The notes: generated by a model not told the origin, from the letters alone. Numbered from the stretch's first letter, positions 8,390 to 17,233 are shown. The stretch is DNA of 64,000 bases from an uncultured Prevotellaceae bacterium (GCA_900318885.1 ONMN01000029.1:27850-91849), one strand, 5' to 3'. Numbers and translations: made by a program.

Positions 8390-9605
8390 ATTGTTTTAAT
8401 CTCCTATATAGCGTCCTGTCACTGATGCCCAGCTCCTGCGCTGCTTTCTTACGATTGCCGCCATTACGGTTGAGGGCTTTCTCGAGTGCCTGCCTGCTCC
8501 AGTCGTTGACGTTCAGGTTCTCCACCTCAGGCGACGGTTCTACATACTCTTCTGCCTCAGCCACTTCAGCCACAGGATGTGTAATGGGCTGAATGGGCTG
8601 TATGGGTGCGAGCTGTGTTGTCGGTAACTGCGACGGAGCCTGCACAGGCGTTGTACCCTGCACGTCTTCAATCTGTTTCTTCAGCGATGTCATCTCACGT
8701 CGCATGTCGTTGACGTTTGAGCGCAGTTCGAAGAGAATCTTATAGAGAATCTCACGTTCGTTTTCAAACGAATGGTCTCCCTCTCTGTGGATAGTAGCCA
8801 GTTGGGTGGTCTCCAGGTCCTGCGGAATAAACTGCATGAGGATGTCGGGCGTGATGGTGCGTTCTGTACTGAGAATCGACAGCTGTTCGGTGATGCTTTT
8901 CAGCTGACGGATGTTGCCCGGCCACTTATAGCGCATCAGCATCTGCTTGGCCTCGTCGGTCAGAACAATCTTGTCCATGCGATATTTCTCTGCCATCTGA
9001 AGGGCAAAGAGGCGGAACAGCAGTACGATGTCCTCACCACGGTCGCGCAAGGCAGGAATTTGTATCTGCACTTGGTTCAGACGGTAGTAGAGGTCCTCGC
9101 GGAAACGGCCTTCGCTGATGGCTTTCTGGATGTTGACATTCGTGGCAGCCACGATGCGCACGTCGGTCTTACGAATCTCCGTACCACCAACAGGGATGTA
9201 TTCGCCATTCTCCAACACACGCAACAGGCGGGCCTGTGTAGCCATCGGCAGTTCGCCTACCTCGTCGAGGAACAGCGTGCCCTTGTTGGCCACGCCGAAG
9301 TAACCTTGCGAGTCGTTGACGGCACCTGTGAACGAGCCCTTGACGTGTCCGAAGAGTTCAGAATCGATCGTGCCTTCAGGGATGGCTCCGCAGTTGATGG
9401 CGAAATATTTTTCGCGACGACGGGGCGAATTGTCGTGAATGATGCGTGGCAGGATGTCCTTACCGACACCGCTCTCACCGATGATCAGCACACTAAGGTC
9501 AATGGGCGCCACCTTGAGGGCGACGTCCAGCGCGTTGTTCAATGCCTCGCAGTTGCCTACGATGCTGTAACGCTGCTTAATGTTCTGAAGTTCGGAAGTC
9601 TTCAT
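8373..9605 (-). CDS. Sigma-54-dependent Fis-family activator without receiver domain
   Basis: 410 residues. The AAA+ domain starts almost at the N-terminus: Walker A GESGVGKD (43-50), the sigma-54 contact loop as GSFTGA (90-95) instead of the classical GAFTGA, and Walker B LFLDEV (111-116). A proline/glutamine-rich linker (about 310-360) is followed by a Fis-type helix-turn-helix (NRKKAAQELGISDRTLYRRL). There is no N-terminal sensory or receiver domain, so activity is likely set by level, binding partners or constitutively. It heads the lptE-TPR-secG operon, with a TAnnTTTG box just upstream. Targets cannot be read from this window. Confidence 0.92.
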   Translation of the reverse strand: MKTSELQNIKQRYSIVGNCEALNNALDVALKVAPIDLSVLIIGESGVGKDILPRIIHDNSPRRREKYFAINCGAIPEGTIDSELFGHVKGSFTGAVNDSQGYFGVANKGTLFLDEVGELPMATQARLLRVLENGEYIPVGGTEIRKTDVRIVAATNVNIQKAISEGRFREDLYYRLNQVQIQIPALRDRGEDIVLLFRLFALQMAEKYRMDKIVLTDEAKQMLMRYKWPGNIRQLKSITEQLSILSTERTITPDILMQFIPQDLETTQLATIHREGDHSFENEREILYKILFELRSNVNDMRREMTSLKKQIEDVQGTTPVQAPSQLPTTQLAPIQPIQPITHPVAEVAEAEEYVEPSPEVENLNVNDWSRQALEKALNRNGGNRKKAAQELGISDRTLYRRLKQYGLDK

Positions 9606-9631
9606 TCAACCGTTTTTTACGCAATTGGCTG

Positions 9632-9639
9632 CAAAGGTA
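9632..9639 (-). promoter_or_regulatory. Promoter -7 box of the sigma-54 activator/lptE/secG operon
   Basis: TACCTTTG on the minus strand, followed by CA, 26 nt before the ATG at 9605. Confidence 0.7.
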
Positions 9640-9678
9640 CAAAGAAAATCTGACATAATGGCATACTTTGGCAGAAAT

Positions 9679-10851
9679 TTAACTTTCCGCTGCCGTTTCA
9701 TGTTCTGTTTCTTTCTTTTCGTCGTCACCATCGGCAGGTTTGTCCTTGCGGAACTGGTCTTTAGGACGAACGGCAAAGCGAGCCTTCTCGCCATCTTCGC
9801 GCTTCTCGTGGAACAGCTTGGGAAGTGGATTCTTTAGCGGCTCGTCATAGTTTTTGCGATTGCGGAAGACGTCGATGGCGGTGTAGATAGCCTGACGCAT
9901 GGATTGTTCGTCGGCCTTGCCTTGTCCGGCTATGTCGTAGGCGGTGCCATGATCGGGCGATGTACGTACGATAGGCAGTCCGGCAGTATAGTTGACACCG
10001 TTTTCCAGCGCGATGGTCTTGAACGGAGCCAGTCCCTGGTCGTGATACATGGCCAGCACACCATCGAAACGGTCGTAGTTGCCTGAACCAAAGAAGCCGT
10101 CGGCAGGGTAGGGACCAAATGCCTGAATGCCCTTCTTTGCCAGTTCCTCGATGGCCGGTGCGATGATGTCTTTCTCCTCAGAACCCAGCAGTCCGTCGTC
10201 GCCGGCATGGGGATTCAGTGCCAGCACGGCAATGCGTGGACATGAGATGCGGAAGTCGCGTTTCAGCGTCGTATGGAAAATGGTCGCTTTCTCCATGATA
10301 CTTTCTTTGGTGATGGCACGAGCCACATCCTTAATAGCCAGATGCGTCGTGACGAGGGCCACACGCAGGGTCTCGTTCATTAGTATCATCAAGGTTTTCT
10401 GTCCGTCGCCTACGCTGGTCTCGATATATTCCGTATGACCAGGGAAGTGGAAACCAGGACTTTGGATGGTCGCTTTGTTGATGGGGGCGGTCACCAGCAC
10501 GTCGTATAGCCCTTTGCGGAAGTCGGTCATGGCGCGGTCCAATGCCTTGAAGGCTGCTTCGCCAGCCTCTGCAGAGGGTGTTCCCAGCTCTATCTTTATT
10601 TCTTTATCGAAGCAATTCAGCATGTTTAAGCGTCCGTCGCGAGCGTCCTCTGCCGAATTGATGATGGTGTAGTTCGTCTCCAGATTGAGTGCCTTCTTGT
10701 GGTAGGCAGCAATTTTGGGCGAGCCATAGACGATCGGTGTGCAAAGTTCGAGTATGGTTGGGTCAGCGAAGACCTTCAGAATCACCTCGTAACCGACACC
10801 GTTGGTATCTCCTTGCGTGATAGCCACGCGAATTTTTCTTTCTTGTTCCAT
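9679..10851 (-). CDS. pdxA: 4-hydroxythreonine-4-phosphate dehydrogenase PdxA
   Basis: 390 residues. N-terminal IRVAITQGDTNGVGYEVILK, the HFPGHTEYIE motif, and C-terminal VRTSPDHGTAYDIAGQGKAD are hallmarks of PdxA, which oxidises 4-phosphohydroxy-L-threonine in vitamin B6 synthesis. The enzyme core ends near residue 340. A charged tail of about 45 residues (Lys/Glu/Asp-rich) follows, longer than in typical family members. It lies 37 nt downstream of rlmN on the same strand and is probably co-transcribed. Confidence 0.93.
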   Translation of the reverse strand: MEQERKIRVAITQGDTNGVGYEVILKVFADPTILELCTPIVYGSPKIAAYHKKALNLETNYTIINSAEDARDGRLNMLNCFDKEIKIELGTPSAEAGEAAFKALDRAMTDFRKGLYDVLVTAPINKATIQSPGFHFPGHTEYIETSVGDGQKTLMILMNETLRVALVTTHLAIKDVARAITKESIMEKATIFHTTLKRDFRISCPRIAVLALNPHAGDDGLLGSEEKDIIAPAIEELAKKGIQAFGPYPADGFFGSGNYDRFDGVLAMYHDQGLAPFKTIALENGVNYTAGLPIVRTSPDHGTAYDIAGQGKADEQSMRQAIYTAIDVFRNRKNYDEPLKNPLPKLFHEKREDGEKARFAVRPKDQFRKDKPADGDDEKKETEHETAAES

Positions 10852-10861
10852 AATTATGTTG

Positions 10862-10907
10862 ATGTTTCGTTATTTCGTTATAACGGGATTACGTTATTTC
10901 GTTATTC
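10862..10907. repeat. Octamer tandem tract (CGTAATAA type) containing the rlmN stop
   Basis: On the plus strand successive 8-mers TTATTTCG, TTATAACG, GGATTACG, TTATTTCG run from 10870 to 10901 with partial units on either side. On the minus strand this is the CGTAATAA family also found at 15797-15828 and 26397-26428. The last codons of rlmN (NNEIT and stop) are encoded by it. Confidence 0.8.
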
Positions 10908-11983
10908 TTTTTGGCTGTGGACAATAGTCCGCAGGCCGCGAAGATGTCCTGTCCGCGAGAGGCCCTGATGGTAGTGGTGATGCCGTGAGCAGTCAGGTAG
11001 TCGCGCAATGCCTCCATACGTTTCTCGTCTGATGCGGGTAGGTCGACATTGGGAATCTCGTGGAAACGAATCAGATTCACGCGACACTCCAGTCCCTCCA
11101 GCAGTTTCGTGATTTCGCGACCATAGAGCGGCGTATCGTTCAGTCCGCCAAAGCAGATGTATTCGAACGAGCATCGGCGCTGGTGTGTGAAGTCGTATTG
11201 CTTCAGCAGGGCGATGGTGTCGGCCAAGGGCATGGCCTTCTCGGCAGGCATCAGTTGGAGACGCTGTTCGTGCAGGGGTGAGTGCATGGAGATAGCCACG
11301 TGGCATTCGCTTTCGTCGAGGAATCGTTTCAGCTTATTTTTCACACCCACGCTGCTCACCGTGATCCGTTTGGGGCTCCACTGCCAACCCCATTCTGCTG
11401 TCATGATGTCACACGTCTGTAGTACGGCATCGAGGTTGTCCATAGGTTCGCCTTGTCCCATGAACACGATATTCGTCAGGCGGTCCACCTCAGGCAGTGC
11501 ATAGATTTGGTTGAGGATGTCCGCTGTTGTCAGATCACCTTGCCATCCCTGCTTGCCCGTCTGACAGAACAGGCAGTTCATCTTGCATCCCACCTGACAC
11601 GATACGCACAGCGTCGCACGGTCCTTGTCAGGGATGAACACCGTCTCGACGAAAAGCCCTTCAGGGTGTGTTGCGACTGAGTCGCATTGCGTGCCACACT
11701 TCGACTTGTTAGTCGAAGAACAGACGGGAAAGAGGTACTTGATGGTGCCGTCTTTCGAACGTTGGCAATCGATGGGAGCCATAGCGCCGACCTCGTATTC
11801 CTCGTTCAGCCGCTCACGGTTCTGCTTCGAAATATTCGTCATTTCATCGATGCTCTTCACGTGCTTCACGTAAAGCCACTGTGCTATCTGCCTCGCTGTA
11901 AAAGCAGGCATGCCTAAACTACCGACGATAGCCTTTAACTCCGTCGATGTCAGCCCCAAAAGTCGTTTCTTTTGTGGTATCAT
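10889..11983 (-). CDS. rlmN: 23S rRNA/tRNA adenine-C2 methyltransferase RlmN, with in-frame insertion
   Basis: 364 residues from the ATG at 11983; a longer frame upstream is rejected because the promoter box lies at 11989-11996. The radical-SAM cluster is Cys133-x3-Cys137-x2-Cys140 (GCKMNCLFC), with QGEPMDN and a C-terminal Cys in FAACGLL that matches the methyl-carrying cysteine. The enzyme methylates A2503 of 23S rRNA and A37 of some tRNAs. Residues about 88-108 form a Cys/Ser/Thr-rich insertion (encoded by 11671-11720 and flanks) where family members have only a short loop; its DNA consists of two hairpins. The C-terminal residues and stop come from an octamer repeat tract. The very short leader suggests leaderless or near-leaderless translation. 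Confidence 0.92.
   Translation of the reverse strand: MIPQKKRLLGLTSTELKAIVGSLGMPAFTARQIAQWLYVKHVKSIDEMTNISKQNRERLNEEYEVGAMAPIDCQRSKDGTIKYLFPVCSSTNKSKCGTQCDSVATHPEGLFVETVFIPDKDRATLCVSCQVGCKMNCLFCQTGKQGWQGDLTTADILNQIYALPEVDRLTNIVFMGQGEPMDNLDAVLQTCDIMTAEWGWQWSPKRITVSSVGVKNKLKRFLDESECHVAISMHSPLHEQRLQLMPAEKAMPLADTIALLKQYDFTHQRRCSFEYICFGGLNDTPLYGREITKLLEGLECRVNLIRFHEIPNVDLPASDEKRMEALRDYLTAHGITTTIRASRGQDIFAACGLLSTAKKNNEIT
11671..11720. repeat. Two adjacent hairpins inserted inside rlmN
   Basis: Hairpin 1 at 11672-11686 is TGCGACT-G-AGTCGCA (7-bp arms). Hairpin 2 at 11699-11718 is CTTCGACT-TGTT-AGTCGAAG (8-bp perfect arms, 4-nt loop). Together they encode most of the extra residues of RlmN without breaking the frame. 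Compare 29035-29082 in radA and 25460-25493. Confidence 0.85.
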
Positions 11984-11988
11984 GGGTG

Positions 11989-11996
11989 CAAAGGTA
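11989..11996 (-). promoter_or_regulatory. Promoter -7 box of rlmN
   Basis: TACCTTTG on the minus strand; the ATG at 11983 begins 5 nt after it, so the message would be leaderless or nearly so. The upstream side of the box is a copy of the 74-nt-period repeat. Confidence 0.7.
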
Positions 11997-12108
11997 CGAA
12001 TAAGTGAGCGAAAAACCAAATTTATTTGGGTTTTTCCGAACGGAAGTGCCTTCACCAAGGGAGAAAGGTACGAATAAGTGAGCGAAAAACCAAATTTATT
12101 TGGTGTTT
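11990..12108. repeat. Dispersed hairpin repeat, two copies with 74-nt period
   Basis: A 40-nt segment at 11990-12029 is repeated exactly at 12064-12103. Its core GAGCGAAAAACC is followed by the palindrome CCAAATTTATTTGG. The spacer contains a second imperfect hairpin (GTGCCTTCACC / GGGAGAAAGGTAC). Related copies lie at 49145-49231 (same 74-nt offset) and 27770-27845. Here it separates divergent rlmN and the GT2-SpoIID gene. Confidence 0.9.
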
Positions 12109-12122
12109 CGTAGAAAAAATAG

Positions 12123-12130
12123 TATCTTTG
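12123..12130 (+). promoter_or_regulatory. Promoter -7 box of the GT2-DUF4922-SpoIID gene
   Basis: TATCTTTG followed by CA, 27 nt before the ATG at 12158. Confidence 0.7.
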
Positions 12131-12157
12131 CACCTAAAATTAGCAAAAGATAAAGTA

Positions 12158-15100
12158 ATGATACAGAAAACAGATTGCTTTTTAGCCTGTCACGACGAGC
12201 AACAGACCGCATCTTTGGCCAGTCGGTTGCAGCAAAATGCGTCGGTGAAAGGTGTTTTCTTCCTCCAGGATATTCCTATGTTGAGCAGTGCCATGCTGAT
12301 GCATATTGCCGAGAAGGCTACTGCCGACTATGTGTTACTCCAACTCAAGCCTGTTGCCATCACGCTTGGTGCAGGAGCTTTGGAGCGTATGATGGCTGCT
12401 GCTGCCGATACGGGTGCCGTGATGGCGTATGCAGACAGGTTTGAGGTGAAAAATGGTGTCGTGGAACGTCATCCCGTGATTGACTATCAGGAAGGTTCGT
12501 TGCGCGATGATTTCGATTTCGGCTCGCTGGTGCTTATCCGTACGTCGCTCATCCATAAGTATGCTACCACCGATCGTGATGCCGATTATCGCTATGCCGG
12601 CTTCTACGATTTTCGTCTCTTCCTGAGTCGCGAGGGCAGCCTCTTTCATCTGAATGAATATCTCTATACCGAAGAGGAACTCGACCTTCGCGCCTCTGGT
12701 GAGAAACAGTTTGATTACGTGAATCCAGCCAATCGCGAGGTGCAAATCGAGATGGAACAAGCCTGTACGGCCCATCTGCGTGAGGTGGGTGCACTGGTGG
12801 ATACTACTCAGTATCAAGAGATAGACTTCAACGAGCAGGAGTTCGACGTCGAGGCTTCCGTTGTCATTCCCGTCTTCAATCGTGCCAAAACCATCAAGGA
12901 TGCTGTCGAGAGTGCCCTGTCGCAGAAGGCTTCGTTCAAGTATAATGTCATCGTGGTGGATAACCACTCTACGGACGGCACCTCCGACATCTTGTCCAGT
13001 ATGTTGCTAAGCCACGGCGACAAGCTCCATGTCATTACCCCTGAACGCACAGACCTTGGTATTGGCGGATGCTGGAACGAAGCCATCTATAGCGAGCATT
13101 GTGGACGCTTTGCCGTTCAGCTTGATTCTGACGACCTCTATTCCTCGCCCAAGACATTGCAGACCGTTGTCGATGCCTTCTACAAACAGAAGGCTGCGAT
13201 GGTTATCGGCTCTTACCGTATGTGCGATTTTGAATTGAACACCCTGCCTCCAGGACTCATTGCGCATAAGGAATGGACTGACGAGAACGGACCTAATAAT
13301 GCGTTAAGAATCAATGGTTTGGGTGCTCCTCGTGCATTCTTTACTCCAATTCTGAGAAGCATCGGTTTTCCCAATACGTCGTATGGCGAGGACTATGCTT
13401 TGGGCTTGCAATTTTCGCGTCATTATCGCATCGGCCGTATCTTTACGGAGCTCTATCTCTGTCGCCGTTGGGGAGGCAATTCAGATGCAGCTTTGTCTGT
13501 CGAAAAGGTCAATGCCAACAACCTTTATAAAGACCGTCTGCGTACCATCGAACTGAAAGCTCGTCAGCGCGTACTGCAAGGGAAGGACGATTCCCTGACG
13601 CTTTCACCCATTGTCCGCTTCTTCCATCGTCAGTTGCAGACATGGCCTGAGGTGCAACAGCGTTATCGCGACCTGCAACAGGTGGAGACGCGCGAACTCA
13701 TGACTGATACGATTACCCTACAGGTGCAGTGGAATCCTGCCCGTATAGGTTCTACGGGAGCAAAAATTGACCCCAAATCCATCGCCGAGCGTCCTTGTTT
13801 CCTGTGTGCCAAGAATCGACCTCAGGAGCAGATGCATCGTGTGGTTGACGGCAAATACGAACTGCTGGTCAATCCGTTCCCCATTCTGCCTGTTCATTTT
13901 ACGGTGCCCACGCTGAAACACCAGCCCCAGCGCATCCTGCCCATGTTTGGCGAGATGCTCAATGTGGCAGAAAAGGAACCTGCTGTTACCATATTATATA
14001 ATGGTCCGCATTGCGGCGCGTCGGCTCCTGATCATGCTCATCTGCAGTCTGTGAGTACGGGTCATCTGCCCTTACAGAAGGCTTGGCAACGGTTGAGCCG
14101 TAACCTTGTCGAAGTGGTAAAAGACGGCGACGATGATGGTATTTTCCAAGTTGTAGATTATCCTGCTGCAGCCTTCGTGATTGTCAGTCATAGCCAAAGT
14201 GTTGGTGAGCGTTTGTTCCGTCGTCTCTACGATGCGCTACCGCCTGCCGACGACGGTACAGAGCCCATGATGAATGTCATCGTATGGCGTTCTGACGATG
14301 TGTTGCTCAGCGTGGTGCTGCCTCGTCGCAAGCATCGTCCTGCGTGTTATACCGCTGAGGGTGACAACCAATACATCATAAGTCCTGGAGCAGTCGATAT
14401 GGGTGGACTCATCATCACTCCTCGTGAACAGGATTTCCGTCGCGTGACTCCCGAATTGATTCTCGATATCTATCGCGAACTGTCGCTGACCCCAGAACAG
14501 ATGCAGCAGGTCGTCGAGCGTGTAAAGAGTGAAGCCTTTAACGTTCAACGTTCAATGTTCAACGTTCAACGTCTCAAGGCCCAGCCGAATGTCTGTGTTG
14601 GCATTGTCAGCGGTCAGAAGATTGAGTTCTCGCTCAATGCACCCTATACCGCTAAGGGCGAGACCCTTGAAGGAAGGCAGGTGGTGGAGTTTTCCGAGGG
14701 TGGCATTCTCTGGCGTGGCAATCAGTATCGTGAACTCACCTTCACGCCCTCCAGTGCCGACGCTTCGTTCTCGCTGTTCGACGTCACCATTGGTGTCAAT
14801 TTCCATTGGGAACGTAAGGAAACGCAGACCTTCCTGGGTACCCTGCGACTTGTGGTAGAGTCCGACCAGATTACGGCCATCAATGAATTGCCCGTCGAGA
14901 AGTATCTCGCCTCCGTCATTTCCAGTGAGATGAAGGCTACGGCGGGTCTTGAACTGTTGAAGGCCCATGCCGTCATCAGTCGTTCGTGGCTTCTGGCACA
15001 GATGCGTCGTCGTGAACAGGCTAGTGAACATAAGGACGGTTTCTTCTCGTTTATCAAGAAGGATGACGAACTCATCCGCTGGTACGACCGCGAGGATCAT

Positions 15101-15793
15101 ACCATTTTTGATGTCTGTGCCGATGACCATTGCCAGCGCTATCAGGGTATTACCAAACAGACCAGCAAGAATGTGGAGCAGGCGTTGAAGGCCACGCGTG
15201 GACAGATTCTCTGCTATGGCGACGACATCTGTGACGCACGCTTTTCGAAGTGTTGTGGAGGCATCACCGAGGAGTTCCAGTATTGCTGGGAGGACACCCC
15301 CAAACCCTATCTCGTCAGTGTTGTCGACCCCTATTGCAACACCAATGACAAGGCCATTCTCTCGCAGGTGCTCAACGATTACGACCAGGAAACCAACGAT
15401 TTCTATCGCTGGACGGTAGAATACACAGTGGACGAGATTTCCGATCTCATCAACGAAAAACTCAAGGACGACTTCGGACGTATCACTGACCTCATCCCGT
15501 TGGAGCGTGGCAAGAGCGGTCGCATCTGGAAACTGAAGATCGTGGGTACAAAAAAGACCTTCACCATCGGTAAGGAACTCGAAATCCGCCGTGCCCTCAG
15601 TGAGAGCCACCTCTACAGCTCCGCTTTCGACGTTGAAAAGACGGCTAATGGTTTCCGTCTTCATGGCAAGGGCTGGGGCCACGGTGTAGGTCTCTGCCAA
15701 ATTGGTGCAGCCGTCATGGGCCAGCAAGGTTTCAAGTACGACGAAATCCTACTCCATTATTATCGCAACGCAGAAATTAAACGTATTTACTAA
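12158..15793 (+). CDS. Multidomain fusion: glycosyltransferase family 2 - DUF4922 (HIT/GalT-like) - SpoIID
   Basis: 1211 residues; start chosen at 12158 because the promoter box lies inside the longer frame. Residues 1-225 resemble half of a GT-A fold. About 231-480 is a GT2 domain ([15 protein letters not shown]; nucleotide-sugar DxD as Asp323-Ser-Asp325-Asp326). About 515-780 matches DUF4922, related to nucleotidyl-/adenylyltransferases of the HIT/GalT type, with [16 protein letters not shown] (His626-x-His628-x-Gln630). About 810-1211 is a SpoIID/LytB domain, with Glu924 in [11 protein letters not shown] at the position of the catalytic Glu of SpoIID, which cleaves glycan strands lacking stem peptides. 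No signal peptide is visible, which is odd for a wall enzyme. Residues about 794-805 ([12 protein letters not shown]) are encoded by a heptamer repeat tract at the DUF4922/SpoIID junction. An AmpG-like permease follows. Exact reactions unknown. Confidence 0.88.
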   Translation: MIQKTDCFLACHDEQQTASLASRLQQNASVKGVFFLQDIPMLSSAMLMHIAEKATADYVLLQLKPVAITLGAGALERMMAAAADTGAVMAYADRFEVKNGVVERHPVIDYQEGSLRDDFDFGSLVLIRTSLIHKYATTDRDADYRYAGFYDFRLFLSREGSLFHLNEYLYTEEELDLRASGEKQFDYVNPANREVQIEMEQACTAHLREVGALVDTTQYQEIDFNEQEFDVEASVVIPVFNRAKTIKDAVESALSQKASFKYNVIVVDNHSTDGTSDILSSMLLSHGDKLHVITPERTDLGIGGCWNEAIYSEHCGRFAVQLDSDDLYSSPKTLQTVVDAFYKQKAAMVIGSYRMCDFELNTLPPGLIAHKEWTDENGPNNALRINGLGAPRAFFTPILRSIGFPNTSYGEDYALGLQFSRHYRIGRIFTELYLCRRWGGNSDAALSVEKVNANNLYKDRLRTIELKARQRVLQGKDDSLTLSPIVRFFHRQLQTWPEVQQRYRDLQQVETRELMTDTITLQVQWNPARIGSTGAKIDPKSIAERPCFLCAKNRPQEQMHRVVDGKYELLVNPFPILPVHFTVPTLKHQPQRILPMFGEMLNVAEKEPAVTILYNGPHCGASAPDHAHLQSVSTGHLPLQKAWQRLSRNLVEVVKDGDDDGIFQVVDYPAAAFVIVSHSQSVGERLFRRLYDALPPADDGTEPMMNVIVWRSDDVLLSVVLPRRKHRPACYTAEGDNQYIISPGAVDMGGLIITPREQDFRRVTPELILDIYRELSLTPEQMQQVVERVKSEAFNVQRSMFNVQRLKAQPNVCVGIVSGQKIEFSLNAPYTAKGETLEGRQVVEFSEGGILWRGNQYRELTFTPSSADASFSLFDVTIGVNFHWERKETQTFLGTLRLVVESDQITAINELPVEKYLASVISSEMKATAGLELLKAHAVISRSWLLAQMRRREQASEHKDGFFSFIKKDDELIRWYDREDHTIFDVCADDHCQRYQGITKQTSKNVEQALKATRGQILCYGDDICDARFSKCCGGITEEFQYCWEDTPKPYLVSVVDPYCNTNDKAILSQVLNDYDQETNDFYRWTVEYTVDEISDLINEKLKDDFGRITDLIPLERGKSGRIWKLKIVGTKKTFTIGKELEIRRALSESHLYSSAFDVEKTANGFRLHGKGWGHGVGLCQIGAAVMGQQGFKYDEILLHYYRNAEIKRIY
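14542..14569. repeat. Heptamer tract YGTTCAA x4 inside a coding region
   Basis: Four consecutive copies CGTTCAA, CGTTCAA, TGTTCAA, CGTTCAA inside the GT2-DUF4922-SpoIID gene, encoding the linker before the SpoIID domain. The same heptamer forms the 16-copy intergenic array at 58372-58483. Confidence 0.9.
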
Positions 15794-15796
15794 TGT

Positions 15797-15828
15797 CGTC
15801 ATAACGGTATCACGTTATAACGTAATAA
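15797..15828. repeat. Octamer tandem tract (CGTAATAA type), four units
   Basis: CGTCATAA, CGGTATCA, CGTTATAA, CGTAATAA in succession, starting 3 nt after the stop of the fusion gene and preceded by TAATGT. The tract at 26397-26428 is preceded by the same TAATGT. Confidence 0.85.
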
Positions 15829-15841
15829 GAAAAAAGAGAAA

Positions 15842-17128
15842 ATGAACAAACGAAATCCCTGGGCTTGGGTGCCCACACTTTATTTCGCCGAAGGCGTACC
15901 CTACGTCGCTGTGATGACCATCTCGCTCATCATGTACAAACGCTTGGGCCTCAGCAATACCGACATCACGCTCTACACCTCGTGGCTCTATCTGCCGTGG
16001 GTCATCAAACCCCTGTGGAGTCCCTTTGTCGATATGCTCCGCACCAAACGCTGGTGGATTATCACCATGCAACTGCTCATCGGTGCAGCTCTCGCTGGTG
16101 TGGCTTTCACCATTCCTGGGCCATGGTGGTTGCAGGGCTCGTTATGTTTCTTCTGGTTGATGGCGTTCTCCAGTGCCACCCACGACATCGCTGCAGACGG
16201 TTTCTATATGCTAGGCCTCGACCAGCACGAACAAGCGTATTTCGTAGGTATCCGCTCCACGTTCTATCGTATTGCTACTATCTTCTCCTCAGGACTGCTT
16301 GTCGGTTTGGCAGGTGCCTTGCAGGTCATCACGCGCAACATCCGCTACTCGTGGAGCCTTGTGTTCTACCTGATGGCAGGACTCTTTATTGCCCTGTGGC
16401 TATACCACAGCTGGGCACTGCCACGTCCCTCTGAGGATGGAGAAAAGATGCAGAAAACGGTGAGCGGCATCCTCAACGAATTCCGCCAGACGCTGGTCAC
16501 CTTCTTCCAGAAGCCACAGGTCTGGGCGGGCATCTGTTTTATGCTGTTCTATCGTATGCCAGAGGGACTGTTGGCAAAGGTCAGTGCTCTCTTCCTCGTC
16601 GATGCAGGTCATAATGGTGGTCTTGGACTCTCAGATGGCGAATATGGTCTCGTTCAGGGTACTGTAGGTGTCATCGGACTGACGCTGGGTGGCATCCTCG
16701 GTGGTATTGCTGCCAGCCGCGACGGACTCAAACGCTGGTTGTGGCCTATGGTGTTGGCAATCACGTTGCCTGACCTCGTCTATGTCTACCTATCATATGT
16801 CCTGCCCAATAGTCTGTTTGTCATCAACGTCTGCGTCTTCATCGAGCAGTTCGGCTATGGCTTTGGATTCTCAGCCTATATGCTCTACCTTATTTATTAT
16901 AGTCAGGGCGAGCACAAGACTTCCCACTATGCCCTCTGCACGGCTTTCATGGCACTGTCGATGATGATTCCTGGTCTCTTTGCCGGAGCCCTGCAGGAGT
17001 CCGTGGGTTATCGGGCTTTCTTCCTCATTGTCGTTGCAGCCTGCACGCTGACTTACATAGTCACGTGGTTCCTCAATATTGATCCCGAGTTTGGCAAGAA
17101 GGCAGAGGAGGATTCCTCTCAAGAATAG
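15842..17128 (+). CDS. MFS permease, AmpG-like
   Basis: 428 residues with about 12 membrane helices. It begins NPWAWVPTLYFAEGVPYVAVMTISL and has DITLYTSWLYLPWVIKPLWSPFVD, the pattern of the AmpG/PAT branch of the major facilitator superfamily (AmpG imports anhydro-muropeptides; related proteins move other substrates). It lacks a signal peptide, as expected. It starts 48 nt after the SpoIID fusion gene on the same strand, with only an octamer repeat between, so both are probably one operon. That pairing supports a role in recovery of peptidoglycan fragments, but the substrate is inferred. Confidence 0.82.
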   Translation: MNKRNPWAWVPTLYFAEGVPYVAVMTISLIMYKRLGLSNTDITLYTSWLYLPWVIKPLWSPFVDMLRTKRWWIITMQLLIGAALAGVAFTIPGPWWLQGSLCFFWLMAFSSATHDIAADGFYMLGLDQHEQAYFVGIRSTFYRIATIFSSGLLVGLAGALQVITRNIRYSWSLVFYLMAGLFIALWLYHSWALPRPSEDGEKMQKTVSGILNEFRQTLVTFFQKPQVWAGICFMLFYRMPEGLLAKVSALFLVDAGHNGGLGLSDGEYGLVQGTVGVIGLTLGGILGGIAASRDGLKRWLWPMVLAITLPDLVYVYLSYVLPNSLFVINVCVFIEQFGYGFGFSAYMLYLIYYSQGEHKTSHYALCTAFMALSMMIPGLFAGALQESVGYRAFFLIVVAACTLTYIVTWFLNIDPEFGKKAEEDSSQE

Positions 17129-17183
17129 GAATTTCCCTACGCCGAAATAGGAAAATCAACTTGTTTCACATGCAAATAATACC

Positions 17184-17191
17184 TACCTTTG
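17184..17191 (+). promoter_or_regulatory. Promoter -7 box of the lipoprotein gene at 17234
   Basis: TACCTTTG followed by CA, 42 nt before the ATG. Confidence 0.7.
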
Positions 17192-17233
17192 CAGTGTGAA
17201 AATAAAAGTTGAACCCTTTAATAGCATACGATT

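Noticed and set aside
12026-12157. Longer N-terminus of the GT2-DUF4922-SpoIID protein
   Set aside because: The extra 44 codons cross the hairpin repeat and the TATCTTTG promoter box; the ATG at 12158 fits the promoter.
14552-15727. 391-codon minus-strand frame
   Set aside because: Antisense to the SpoIID domain, which is confirmed by its catalytic motif; no recognisable protein features.
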